DNA of 64,000 nucleotides, taken from Elusimicrobiota bacterium (lineage in GTDB: Bacteria > Elusimicrobiota > Elusimicrobia > UBA1565). This document shows, piece after piece, positions 16,165 through 25,045 of this stretch (position 1 is its first letter; every line of letters starts with the position of its first letter). A program made the position numbers and the translations under genes. The notes under the pieces are model-generated. The model saw only the letters and a list, made by a program, of their open reading frames with translations. It ran no database searches and had not been told where the DNA came from. The DNA lies in assembly GCA_016196755.1 (NCBI GenBank), contig JACPXC010000001.1:62001-126000 (forward strand), in the 5' to 3' direction.

Positions 16165-17780
16165 GCGGCGGTCTCGCGCACGGGAAGAAAGAGCCGGACT
16201 GCGCCCACTCCCTTGATCTCGCGCTCGCCCAGGTCTTCGAACTCGAATGCCCCTCCGACCAGGTCGCGCACGGCCTGCGAGCAGCAGGCGCGGTCCGGCG
16301 GTGCCTGCTTCTCGAGCCGCGAGGCCTGGTTGACCGTGTCGCCCAGTACGCTGTACTCGAGCCGAGCCGCATAACCGATGTTCCCGACCACGGCACGGCC
16401 CGAGTTGACCCCCAGGCGCAGGCGCAAAGGCGAGAGGCGCTTCTCCACGGCCGTCGACCGCCACTTTTCGGGGATGGCCAGCGCCGCGCGCAGGGCTTGC
16501 CCCGCGTAGCGCGCGGGATCGCCGCCCGCCTCGCCCGGCTGGGCCCCGAAGATCCCCATGACGGCGTCGCCGATGAACTTATTGACGTGGCCGCCCTCGG
16601 ACTGGATCGCGCGCGCGACGGTCTCCAGATAGGGGTTGAGGAGCTCGCTGACCTCGCGCGGCGTCTTGGAGCGGCTGAAGGCCGTGAAGCCCTCCATGTC
16701 GACGAAGAGGACCGTCACGTCGCGCTCTTGGACGTCGAGGCCGACCTGTCCGGAGCCGGCGGACTGCTCGACGATGCGCTCGACGACGTCGGGCGCGAAG
16801 TAGCGCGCCATGTTCTCCTCGACGCGAGCCAGCGCCGCCTGCTTCTCGAGCGCCAACTGCAGGCTGATGAGGCTGGCCAGGGCCGAGCCCAGGTAGAGGT
16901 CTCCCTCGGTGAAGGTCCGGCCGTTGCGGCGGTTGTCGAGATAGAGCACGCCCAGGCGCTCGCCCTTGCCCCACAGCGGCAGGAGCAGGCCCGAGCTGAT
17001 GTCGTGCACGCTCTGGCTCTCGGAGCGGTCCTTGAGCCGGGACTGCAGGAAGAACGAGCGGTCGGGCGGCAAGGATGCCAGGAGGGCCGCGCTGAAGGCG
17101 AAGCCGGGCATGCGCCCCAGGTTCTTCTGCCATGCCAGCCGCGCCGCGAAGCCGCCGTCGGGGTGGGCGAGCAGGATCGCGGCCGCCTCGGCGGCCGCGA
17201 TCTTGCTGGTCGCGTAGGCCAAGAGCGCGGTCAGGGATTCCTCGATGCCGGGGATCTGGGCCAGCCTCTGCACCAGCTCGTGGAGCTGGCCGAACTGCTC
17301 CTTGAGGCGCGGGTCGTCGGTCTCGACCTTGAGCGCGGTGCCGGCGGCCACGTCGCGCAGGATCTCGGTGGCGTCGAGCGCCCTGGCTGCGCCTGGGCGG
17401 TCGACGAAGGCGAAGCGCCAAGGGCCGGCCTCAAGCACGTCCCCGGCCCTGAGCGGCACCGCGCCGGATACCCGGCGGCCGTTGACGCGCGTGCCCGTGA
17501 TGCTGGGCTTGGGGCGGCCGGTGTCGGGCTCGGCGGAGGGGCTCCCGTCGGCGACGGACCAGCCGGCTTCGGTCTCCAGGAGATGGCAGTGGCGGCGGCT
17601 GGTCTGGGAGCGCAGCGCCTCGCTCTCGGGCAGAACCAGGTGGCAATCGGAGGCGCGGCCGATGACGAAAGGCGAGGCGGCGGGCGCGCAGGACGGCTCT
17701 CCCGGCCCCGATTCCCGAAGCTGCCACCGTCCCTCGCCGGCGGCGGCAAGGACCGCTCCATCCAAGGCCTCCAGCTCCAT
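16161..17780 (-). CDS. FHA-GAF-class III adenylate cyclase
   Basis: A 539-residue soluble protein. An N-terminal FHA domain (VIGRASDCHLVLP, SRRHC, TRVNGRRV; about 36-125) is followed by a GAF domain (about 165-320) and a class III nucleotidyl cyclase domain (about 353-535). Metal-binding Asp361 (VLFVDMEGF) and Asp405 (FIGDAVMG) are present. Lys401 and Asp481 (VLGDT) are the ATP-selecting pair, and Asn484 and Arg488 the transition-state pair, so ATP to cAMP is expected. It is the first gene of a two-gene operon with the receptor kinase (GTGA overlap). The ATG at 17780 has no obvious ribosome-binding site. No cAMP-receptor gene is in the window. Confidence 0.92.
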   Translation of the reverse strand: MELEALDGAVLAAAGEGRWQLRESGPGEPSCAPAASPFVIGRASDCHLVLPESEALRSQTSRRHCHLLETEAGWSVADGSPSAEPDTGRPKPSITGTRVNGRRVSGAVPLRAGDVLEAGPWRFAFVDRPGAARALDATEILRDVAAGTALKVETDDPRLKEQFGQLHELVQRLAQIPGIEESLTALLAYATSKIAAAEAAAILLAHPDGGFAARLAWQKNLGRMPGFAFSAALLASLPPDRSFFLQSRLKDRSESQSVHDISSGLLLPLWGKGERLGVLYLDNRRNGRTFTEGDLYLGSALASLISLQLALEKQAALARVEENMARYFAPDVVERIVEQSAGSGQVGLDVQERDVTVLFVDMEGFTAFSRSKTPREVSELLNPYLETVARAIQSEGGHVNKFIGDAVMGIFGAQPGEAGGDPARYAGQALRAALAIPEKWRSTAVEKRLSPLRLRLGVNSGRAVVGNIGYAARLEYSVLGDTVNQASRLEKQAPPDRACCSQAVRDLVGGAFEFEDLGEREIKGVGAVRLFLPVRETAA

Positions 17781-17827
17781 GCCCGGAGTTTAGCCGAGTT
17801 TGCCGGATGCCGCAACGCCGCCTTGAG

Positions 17828-17833
17828 ATTATA
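17828..17833 (-). promoter_or_regulatory. -10 element of the cyclase-kinase operon
   Basis: Perfect TATAAT on the minus strand, 48 bases upstream of the cyclase ATG. There is no consensus -35; the upstream bases form overlapping palindromes (AGGTC-TAAG-GACCT and CCTAAGG) shared with the divergent promoter, which could be an operator. Confidence 0.45.
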
Positions 17834-17856
17834 TAGGTCTAAGGACCTAAGGACCC

Positions 17857-17885
17857 TTGACACCTAGGGCCCGGGTCTCTACACT
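17857..17885 (+). promoter_or_regulatory. Strong promoter of the second low-complexity operon
   Basis: TTGACA (17857-17862), a 17-bp spacer and TACACT (17880-17885), the same hexamers and spacing as at 7345-7373. The ATG at 17900 is 15 bases after the -10. Palindromic GGACCTAAGGACC-type sequence adjoins the -35. Confidence 0.8.
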
Positions 17886-17899
17886 CATAGAGAACGCCC

Positions 17900-19156
17900 A
17901 TGAGCGAGTTCCTCAAGCGCAATAAGAAAAAGGGCGCACTGGCGCTCCTGCTCCTTTTCTTCCAGCGCGGCAAGGGCCTGGGTCCTCTTCTGGCGCTCCT
18001 GCTGATCCTCTCCTTCATGTTCATCTCCCCGAGCGGGCTCTTCCTGAGCGGCGGCTTTTTCGACTCCATCGGCAGGCGCCTGGGCCTGGGCGGCGGGAGC
18101 GAGGGCGAGGGCGACCCCGGGCAGTTGGTCCGGTTCTCGGAGGCGATCGGCGGCAAGGGAGCCCGCGGCTTCGGCATGATCGGGGGCCTCTTCGGCCTGG
18201 GCAAGGGCGGCGAGGCTCAGTACGGGAAGTCCACCATCGACATGGTCAGGCCGGGCAAGGAGCTCGAGACCAAAGCGCAGTACGCCGACGGGGTCGGCAA
18301 GACCGCCACGGTCGACGGGGTCCTGCGTCCCGACGACGCCGCGAAGCTCGAGGGCGGGGTGGCGGTGTCCGAGAGCGACATGCAGAACGGCCTGCTGGCC
18401 GAGGCGTTCGCCGGCGAGATCCAAGGCGGGCCCGGCCTCGAGGGCCTCGACTCCCTGCGCGAGAAGCTCGGCGGGAACCCGCTCAGCGCGCGAGCCTCCA
18501 ATCCGCGCTCCGACCTGATGAACACCGTGCTGGGCGGCCGCGGCCTCAACCCCAGGGGCGGCAAGGACGGTTCGATCAAGTGGGACAAGGGTAAGGGCAT
18601 CAGAGCGGGGGCGTCCGGGGGACTGGGCCGCGGCAAGGGCGGCAGCAACAGCGTCATGTACAAGCTCGCCGAGAGCAAGGCCTACAGCGTGGCCGCCGCC
18701 CCGCCCCCGGGCCACTGCAATCCGGGCGGTTGTCCCGGCGAGTTCGCCTCGAACACCGCCGGAGCGGTCTTCGACGGCGGCAGCATCAAAGGGGGGATCC
18801 TCGACTCCGCGGCGTTCGGCAGCTCCGGCGTGGACATCCCCGGCCAGGGCCAGATCGACTCGCTGATCGCGGAGGCCAGCAAGGCCGAGCAGGACGCCCT
18901 CAAGTGCGAGAAGGCCGAGGCCGACTACGGGAGCCAGGAGCGCCAGCACATGGATGAGATCGGGCGCCTCTCCGACGAGCTCAACGCGATGGACTGCGGC
19001 GGCGGCGGCTGCGGCTCCTCGAAGTACAAGGCCTGCATGCGGGTCGGCGACCAGATGAAGGTCGAATGCCGACAGTACAACGACGTGGCGGCCAAGAAGG
19101 CCGCGGCCTGCCCGCTGATGGAAGGCAAATTCAGCCCGATGGACTGCAACCAATAA
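17900..19156 (+). CDS. Envelope protein with a signal anchor and Cys-rich C-terminus
   Basis: A 418-residue unrecognised protein. A very basic start (FLKRNKKKG) is followed by a hydrophobic segment interrupted by charges and a main helix (LGPLLALLLILSFMFI, about 32-47), giving N-in topology with the rest exported. The middle is Gly/Lys/Asp-rich and low in complexity. The C-terminal third has about ten Cys, including CNPGGC, CGGGGC and two further pairs, with a short helical segment (SLIAEASKAEQDALKCEKAEADY), so a disulfide-bonded terminal domain is likely. It has no KEKEKK or YQ motif, so it is a neighbour of the array family rather than a member. The next gene follows after 14 bp. Confidence 0.75.
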   Translation: MSEFLKRNKKKGALALLLLFFQRGKGLGPLLALLLILSFMFISPSGLFLSGGFFDSIGRRLGLGGGSEGEGDPGQLVRFSEAIGGKGARGFGMIGGLFGLGKGGEAQYGKSTIDMVRPGKELETKAQYADGVGKTATVDGVLRPDDAAKLEGGVAVSESDMQNGLLAEAFAGEIQGGPGLEGLDSLREKLGGNPLSARASNPRSDLMNTVLGGRGLNPRGGKDGSIKWDKGKGIRAGASGGLGRGKGGSNSVMYKLAESKAYSVAAAPPPGHCNPGGCPGEFASNTAGAVFDGGSIKGGILDSAAFGSSGVDIPGQGQIDSLIAEASKAEQDALKCEKAEADYGSQERQHMDEIGRLSDELNAMDCGGGGCGSSKYKACMRVGDQMKVECRQYNDVAAKKAAACPLMEGKFSPMDCNQ

Positions 19157-19170
19157 GAAGCGGAGGAAGC

Positions 19171-21774
19171 ATGCCCCCTTCCAACGACCATCCCGAGATT
19201 CCTTCCCTGAAGCCCCCGACAGGGAAAGAGGAGGAGAAGAAAGCCGCGGCCGCCGTCCCCGCGTCCGGCTTCAAGTTCCCCGGGGTCAGCGCCAAGGTCG
19301 TCTCCGCGCCGAACCTCCGGGTGCGCGGGCTTTCCGGCGGCTCGACGGTGATGGACCGGCTCAAGAACCTGCGCAAGAAGGACCTCATCTTCATTGCCGC
19401 GGGACTGTGCACCCTCGGGATGGCGCCGCTCGCCGAGCATCTGCTCATGTCGCCCGAGGACCAGAGCGGCATGCTCAAGGAAGGCTTCAGCACCCAGGGC
19501 CCGCTGTTCGCCGACGGCTCGACCGTCTACGAGCATGGCAGCGGGGTGGGCTCCCCGGGAGGCCTCATCGGCCAGGGCACCGACGTCATCACGCCGCTCA
19601 ACGTGCGCGACCCCTCCAACCTGGTCATGTCCCCCGGCTCCACCAAGAAGCCCGACGCCGTGACCGTGGCCGCACCCGCTTCGGCCAGCCCGGCCAAGGC
19701 CGAGCCCGACTGGAAGGACGTCCTCAAGGACTCGGCGCGCAGCGGGGCCGTCAAGGCGGCCCAGCAGGCGCCCCGGCTGCCGCGGCCCAGCGCCAAGATG
19801 GCGGGGGCCATCCGCGGCCTGTCGGCCTTGGGCGGCGGCGGCACCTCCGCCTCGCTCAAGCTCGACCCCCTGCGCTCCGAGCACGCGCCCAACAAGGCGG
19901 CCGGCAGCAACGCGCTGACGCGCTCGCAGGCCACCCCGGGCTTCCGCGGGGCCACCTCGCGCAGCCCGGCCTCCTCGGGGGCCGGCGAGGACCTGCGCTC
20001 GGCGGGCCAGCGCCAGGCCGACATCTTCAATCGCGGCGGCTCGGCGGCCAACGCGCTCGACGCCGCCTCGCGCGAGGCGATCCACGGCGGCGGCGCCGGC
20101 TCGGGCAGCGGGCGTCCCGGCAACGGCGACGAGAACAAAAACCCGGGCAACAACAGCAACAAGTCCGACAAGCAGCTCGGCGACTCCCTGGCCTTCCTGC
20201 GCCAGAAGATGGAGCAGGAGAAGTCGATCGACCTCAAGTGGAAGAAGCGCGAGTGGAGCAGCTTCGGCCGCCAGAAGATGGTCGAGGAGGCCGGCATCAA
20301 GATGGGCTTCGACCTCTTCGGGAAGCTGGCCGAGAAGGCCGTGGTGGAGCCGCTGGGCGAGGCCATCGCGCAGAGGTTAAGACCCAGCGGCGCGGCCAGC
20401 GGCGTGCAGTGCCAGACCTCCAGCGGGCCGATCGCGCTCCCGAATAACGCGGCCGGCACGTACAGGTGCGTCGACAAGAAAGCGCAGTTCTTCGCCAAGG
20501 ACGGCACCCCCGGCCAGTCGGTCGACTGTCCCGCGGGCTGCTTCCCGATGGGCGGCGGCGGCGGGACGACGGGGGGCGGGCGCAGCCAGGACGACGACCG
20601 CAGCAACGCCAACCGCGTCGCGGCGCCGCGCCAGCGGCCGGGCGACACGACGTCGGCCGGCCTGCAGGTCGCCTGGGACCGCTACTGCGGGCCAAACGCC
20701 TCGGAGGCCCTTAGGGGGCCCAACGGCGCGGTCTCACAGACCTGCACGACGATGCAGACGCTCAAGATCGAGATGGACAACACGAGCATCGAGCTCAACG
20801 GCAACAGCGACGCCGCGGAGCGCTTCATCAGGCAAGGCTACCGTGCGCTGACGGTGGCCCAGGATCGGCTCAACTCCGCGGTCACTTCGCTCGGCCAGGT
20901 GACGGGAGTGCAGAACCCCGCCGCATCGCCGCTCACCCTCATGCAGACCAAGTTCTCCTTGGTCCAGCAGAAATTGGGCGCGGGCGACAACGCCACGGCC
21001 AAGACCCAGTTGACCAACGCCAAGACCGAGGGTTACGACAAGATCGTGGGCCCCCGCGGGACGACGGAGGCGCCGCTAGCGCCGGCGTCCATCGCCGAGG
21101 CCCAGAGCATGGAGGTCCCGGCCCAGGAGGCGGTCGACGACGCCATGACCGAGTTCACGCAGGCCGGCGAGCAGGTCAAGACCGGGCTGGCCCTGGTCGC
21201 GGCTTCCAAAGGGCGCATCCAGGCCCTGCCGGCGCCGACCGAGACCGCCGGGATCCCGGTGCTCAACCGCCTGCGCACCGAGGCCGGGGCGACCCTTGAC
21301 CGCTACAAAGCCGACCTCGAGACGCTCGGCGGCACCGACGGCGTCAACGGCGGCGCCAACAAGGCCGCCATCGACTTCCGCCAAGCGGAGGTCGTGCGGT
21401 TCCAGGGCGAGGTATACGGGCCGAACAAGGCCCGTCAACTGGTCGTCACCGCCGTCGATACGGCCGGCGGAGTGGTCGCCCTGGTCGGCGACGGCATCCC
21501 GTCGACGACGGACGGAGATCCGGTCAAATGGAACGACGGTGACGCCGCCGCCGAGCCGCCGGTCACCCCGCAGCAGGCGGCGACGATAAACCTCGGTCTG
21601 ATAAGGGACGGGCTGACCGCGTACCCGACCCAGGTCGGCCCCGCGACTGCCGCGGTGACGCCGCTGGCGGCCGGCTCGACTCAGCTCAAGGCCATGATCG
21701 AGCGGGCGGCCGAGGCCTTCGAGACCGTCCTGCCTCCAAGGACAGCCCCGGCGCCGGGTCCGACGGGCCGCTGA
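19171..21774 (+). CDS. Large low-complexity envelope protein with the array-type N-terminus
   Basis: An 867-residue unrecognised protein. The ATG at 19171 (GGAGGA 6 bases upstream) is the start; the track extends back into the previous gene. The N-terminal EIPSLKPPTGKEEEKK resembles the DIPxLKxKEKEKK motif of members D and E. A membrane helix follows (LIFIAAGLCTLGMAPLAEHLL, about 71-91), then KEGFSTQGPLFADG, which loosely matches the post-helix motif. There is a disordered linker, a helical region, a small Cys region (CQTSSGP, CPAGC) and a long C-terminal helical part (about 520-860). It lacks the C-terminal membrane bundle. It is probably an exported partner of the family. Confidence 0.75.
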   Translation: MPPSNDHPEIPSLKPPTGKEEEKKAAAAVPASGFKFPGVSAKVVSAPNLRVRGLSGGSTVMDRLKNLRKKDLIFIAAGLCTLGMAPLAEHLLMSPEDQSGMLKEGFSTQGPLFADGSTVYEHGSGVGSPGGLIGQGTDVITPLNVRDPSNLVMSPGSTKKPDAVTVAAPASASPAKAEPDWKDVLKDSARSGAVKAAQQAPRLPRPSAKMAGAIRGLSALGGGGTSASLKLDPLRSEHAPNKAAGSNALTRSQATPGFRGATSRSPASSGAGEDLRSAGQRQADIFNRGGSAANALDAASREAIHGGGAGSGSGRPGNGDENKNPGNNSNKSDKQLGDSLAFLRQKMEQEKSIDLKWKKREWSSFGRQKMVEEAGIKMGFDLFGKLAEKAVVEPLGEAIAQRLRPSGAASGVQCQTSSGPIALPNNAAGTYRCVDKKAQFFAKDGTPGQSVDCPAGCFPMGGGGGTTGGGRSQDDDRSNANRVAAPRQRPGDTTSAGLQVAWDRYCGPNASEALRGPNGAVSQTCTTMQTLKIEMDNTSIELNGNSDAAERFIRQGYRALTVAQDRLNSAVTSLGQVTGVQNPAASPLTLMQTKFSLVQQKLGAGDNATAKTQLTNAKTEGYDKIVGPRGTTEAPLAPASIAEAQSMEVPAQEAVDDAMTEFTQAGEQVKTGLALVAASKGRIQALPAPTETAGIPVLNRLRTEAGATLDRYKADLETLGGTDGVNGGANKAAIDFRQAEVVRFQGEVYGPNKARQLVVTAVDTAGGVVALVGDGIPSTTDGDPVKWNDGDAAAEPPVTPQQAATINLGLIRDGLTAYPTQVGPATAAVTPLAAGSTQLKAMIERAAEAFETVLPPRTAPAPGPTGR

Positions 21775-21785
21775 CGGGCGCGCTA

Positions 21786-21821
21786 GGCCGGTAGTCCCAC
21801 AATAATGTGGGCCCGCCGGCC
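21786..21821 (+). terminator. Two-tier hairpin after the second low-complexity operon
   Basis: Inner perfect stem CCCACA-ATAA-TGTGGG (21796-21811) within an outer GGCCGG/CCGGCC stem (21786-21791 with 21816-21821), starting 12 bases after the stop. There is no T-run, so a factor-assisted terminator or an RNA-stabilising hairpin is as likely as an intrinsic terminator. Confidence 0.5.
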
Positions 21822-21822
21822 C

Positions 21823-21852
21823 TTGCCGCTCCTGGGCCCCTTGGACTATACT
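21823..21852 (+). promoter_or_regulatory. Promoter of the large secreted protein gene
   Basis: TTGCCG (21823-21828), an 18-bp spacer and TATACT (21847-21852). The ATG at 21858 is 6 bases after the -10, so the mRNA should be leaderless. Confidence 0.65.
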
Positions 21853-21857
21853 TTCGC

Positions 21858-24800
21858 ATGCGCCGGGATTTCTTCCTCGCATTCGTCCTCCTCGTCGGTC
21901 TTTCTTGGCCCGCCGGCGCCGTGCCGCCTGGGGCGACCATGCAGGTCGTGGCGGTCCCCCGAGGCGTCGACCCGGCGGTTTGGGCCGACGTGCGCTCCCG
22001 CTATCCCTGGCTGGCCGACGCGGACCGCATACTGCTGGCCAAGGTCCTCTCCAAAGTCAAGCGCGACACGCCCGAGAAAGAGGCCTCGGTCCAGGCCTGG
22101 CTGAGGGCCGACCCGCGGGCTCGGGCCGCCCAGGTGGCCGCCGCGGCGCGGACGGACCTCGGCGCGTCCGCCGGCCGGCTCACCGCCTGGGCTTCGGCCG
22201 TCCCCTCCGCGAGCGGAGCGGCGCCGGCGGACCCCGCTCAGGCCGCAGGGACGAACCGCCCCGGCGAGGTGCCCGCCACGGGCCCGGGCGGCGTCGTAGG
22301 GACCGATTCCGGGCCGGTCGGAGAGGTCTCGCGGGCCGTAACGCGCCGCGAGCAGCTCGACGACGTGGCCAAGCGCATCGTCGAGTTCGCCTGGAAGGAA
22401 CCGGCGGAGGGCAAGAGCTTCATCAAGCCCGAGACCCGGGGCCGGGCCGACCAGCGGCCGGCTTTCGAGCGCGTGGCCGCCGAGGTCGTAGGCCGCGACG
22501 ACCGCCGCGCGGCGGCGCTGCACCTCTATTACGTCCTGGGACCCAGCCGGCCGGCCCCGGCCTGGGTGCTCGGCGACGAGCGCCTCAAGAGCCTGCTCGT
22601 CACCGACCGCGCGCTGTTTGCCGGCTTCGAGAGCCGGCTGGCCGGCTGCCTCGACCGCTGGCGCCATGACGCCGCAGGCGGGGCTGCGCGCACCTGCGAG
22701 GGGCAGGCGGACCGCGGCCAGACGCGGACCCCTTATCAAGGAGACCCGGCCTGGGTCGGCGACTTCGTGCTCGACGCCGGCGCGGAGGCCGCGCGGCTCT
22801 TGAGCGCGCTCGGCCGCAACCCGATCGAGCTCGCCGGCCCGGACGGTACGCCCGGCGCGGGTCCCGCGCCCGGCGGCGGGCCCCGCCCGCCCTTGAGCCG
22901 CCGCGCTTCAGCCGAGTTCACCACCGACCAGCTCTTCGGGAAGTGGGGCGACCGCAACGTGTTCTCGCTCGACGGCCGGATCCTGGCCCTGACCGTGCGC
23001 ACCCGCCAGACCGTATCGGGCGAGCCGCCGCGCGCCGTTATCTCCCACCAGCTCGGCCTCTACGACATCTCCAACGACAACGACATCTATGGGAAGCGCA
23101 TGGACATCGACAAGCTGGGCGACCAGAGCTTCTCCCTCATCCCGGGCGGCAAGACCTACAACATCAGCCTCACGGCCCAGGGCGGCGATGTCGCGTTCTC
23201 GATCACGCGTCCCGACGGGACCAAGCCCGAGATGTCGAGCGGGCGCCCCATGCCCACGGTCAACGAGCTCTTCCAGGACCGCGCCCAGAGGGCGCTGGCC
23301 AGCGGCAACAGGGTAATGATCGGCGGGAAGGCTTACCGCGTCACCGGCGAGTCGGCCACCACCGGGAACCTGATCTTCTGGGACGAGGCCCAACTCGAGG
23401 CCTCGCGCCGCGCGATCAACGGCGGCTTCGCGGGACAGGCCGCGCGCTACTGGGTGCCTTCGATGATGGCTCCGGTCAACGAGATGCGCGACGGCCGGGC
23501 CCAGAACCTCTCCGAGAGCGTCCCGCTCAACTTCCAGGCCGGCAACGGCAAGTGGCAGGGCCTGCGCTGGGACGGCGTCACATGGGTCCCCGCCGAGGGT
23601 GAAGAGTTCAAGCCCCGTCCGGCGCAGCGGCCGGCCGACGGCGCGCCGACCGCGGGCGGGCCTACGGGCCCCGGGGTCGCTCCCGACGGCGGCCCGACGA
23701 CCCCGCCGGCCGGCGGCGGCCGCACCGACGCGGACGGCTGGCCGCTTCTCGACCGTCTCTCGGCCGCAGCACCCCGCGCCGCGCGGCTCAACTCCCAGCT
23801 CTCGGCGCGGGCCAAGGAGCGCGTGCGCTTCTACGCCCTGCCCGACGACGTCGTCTCCGACGGGCCCGGCCAGCGCGTATTGGTCCTGCTCGACAAGGCC
23901 GCGCCGGATCGCGGCAAGCTGTTCGCCCCTCCCTACGTGGGGATCGCGTACCCGACCCGTACCCCGCCCTCCCAGGGCTCGGAGACCGAGGCCGTCGTCA
24001 ACGGAAAGATATTCCTCGCCCGGACCGACCGCGGGGCGGGCTTCGTGGACCTCGAGGCCGTGGTCGCCGAGCGCGGCGCGATCTCGAAGGGCCTGCTCGG
24101 CTACTACGTGAAAGACGGCGGGGCCAAGACGGTCGACAAGGTCACCGACATCGCGATCCTGCCCACCATTCTCGGCGCGGCGGGCTACGGCGCCGAGGCC
24201 GACCGGGCGGCCGCGAACATGCGGTCGATCCTCGAGGCCGAGGCGCCGGTCCGGAACTGGTCCTTGGGAGGGACCGAGTTCCGGGGTGCTGACTCCTTCC
24301 TGCGCGCGGGCGTGGTGGGCGCCAACGGCGAGCGCTTCTGGTGCGTCTACCCGGAGAAGAAGCTCTGCAATCAGGGGGGCACGGAGGCGCCAGGCACCGT
24401 CCCTGCCGCGGGCGCGGGCTTTCCGCTGGACCCGGCCGCGACGACCATCGCCCCCGACGAGACCTTCCAGGCCTCCGTCGAGGTGAACGGGAAGCCGGCG
24501 GCGCGCGTGGCGCCCCAGCCCGCCGACGCGGCGCTCTACCTTTCGGTGGACGGGGAGAAGCGCTCCTGGTATCTGATGACGATGCTCACCAATAACGCCG
24601 GCCAGAAGCGCAAGATCCAGCCCACTTTGGTCTTCTCGAACCGGACCGAGCCCAACGGCGCGCGGCGGCTCGACCTGCCGCAGGGCCTGACGCTGCATGC
24701 GGTCCGCGTGAAGGGCGAGCTCCCCGACCAGATGCCGCTGCGCATGGGTCCGCTGCAGGGCGACGTCGCCGCGGCGGGTTACATCTCGGCGCATCGCGGC

Positions 24801-24902
24801 GGGGCCTGCGTCGGCGTGGTGGCGGTCTGGGGCGGGACGTGGCAGGCCGCCTGCGGCAAGTGCGGCGCCTCCTGGGAAGGCGGCCGCTGCGTCGGCAATT
24901 GA
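21858..24902 (+). CDS. Large secreted protein of unknown function
   Basis: A 1,014-residue protein. The track begins at a GTG (21807) upstream of the -10; the ATG at 21858 gives a proper signal peptide (MRRDFFLAFVLLVGLSWPAGA). An N-terminal Ala-rich helical part (to about 300) is separated by a Pro/Gly linker from a beta-rich central region (about 350-590). Another Pro/Gly linker leads to a C-terminal mixed region with FWCVYPEKKLC and a final Cys pair (CGKCGASW, CVGN). No catalytic family was recognised. It follows the low-complexity operon in the same direction but has its own leaderless promoter. Exported, periplasmic or surface, is the only firm inference. Confidence 0.75.
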   Translation: MRRDFFLAFVLLVGLSWPAGAVPPGATMQVVAVPRGVDPAVWADVRSRYPWLADADRILLAKVLSKVKRDTPEKEASVQAWLRADPRARAAQVAAAARTDLGASAGRLTAWASAVPSASGAAPADPAQAAGTNRPGEVPATGPGGVVGTDSGPVGEVSRAVTRREQLDDVAKRIVEFAWKEPAEGKSFIKPETRGRADQRPAFERVAAEVVGRDDRRAAALHLYYVLGPSRPAPAWVLGDERLKSLLVTDRALFAGFESRLAGCLDRWRHDAAGGAARTCEGQADRGQTRTPYQGDPAWVGDFVLDAGAEAARLLSALGRNPIELAGPDGTPGAGPAPGGGPRPPLSRRASAEFTTDQLFGKWGDRNVFSLDGRILALTVRTRQTVSGEPPRAVISHQLGLYDISNDNDIYGKRMDIDKLGDQSFSLIPGGKTYNISLTAQGGDVAFSITRPDGTKPEMSSGRPMPTVNELFQDRAQRALASGNRVMIGGKAYRVTGESATTGNLIFWDEAQLEASRRAINGGFAGQAARYWVPSMMAPVNEMRDGRAQNLSESVPLNFQAGNGKWQGLRWDGVTWVPAEGEEFKPRPAQRPADGAPTAGGPTGPGVAPDGGPTTPPAGGGRTDADGWPLLDRLSAAAPRAARLNSQLSARAKERVRFYALPDDVVSDGPGQRVLVLLDKAAPDRGKLFAPPYVGIAYPTRTPPSQGSETEAVVNGKIFLARTDRGAGFVDLEAVVAERGAISKGLLGYYVKDGGAKTVDKVTDIAILPTILGAAGYGAEADRAAANMRSILEAEAPVRNWSLGGTEFRGADSFLRAGVVGANGERFWCVYPEKKLCNQGGTEAPGTVPAAGAGFPLDPAATTIAPDETFQASVEVNGKPAARVAPQPADAALYLSVDGEKRSWYLMTMLTNNAGQKRKIQPTLVFSNRTEPNGARRLDLPQGLTLHAVRVKGELPDQMPLRMGPLQGDVAAAGYISAHRGGACVGVVAVWGGTWQAACGKCGASWEGGRCVGN

Positions 24903-24927
24903 GTCATCGGACTTAAGCCGCGATGAA

Positions 24928-24942
24928 GGCCCGTCCCGGGCC
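24928..24942 (+). terminator. Possible terminator hairpin after the secreted protein gene
   Basis: GGCCCG-TCC-CGGGCC, a 6-bp GC stem 25 bases after the stop. No T-run follows directly (an A-run does); a T-rich stretch appears 25 bases later (24968-24976). The rest of the 143-bp gap to 25046 is relatively AT-rich and holds a small GTCCC/GGGAC hairpin at 25001-25019 in the presumed leader of the next gene. Confidence 0.35.
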
Positions 24943-25045
24943 CGCCTAAAAAATGCCGACTCCGTAATTATTTTTTACGTTAAGCCGGATTTAATTCGCC
25001 GTCCCGCCTGAACGGGGACATCGTAGGGGTAAGAGGATCACCCCC

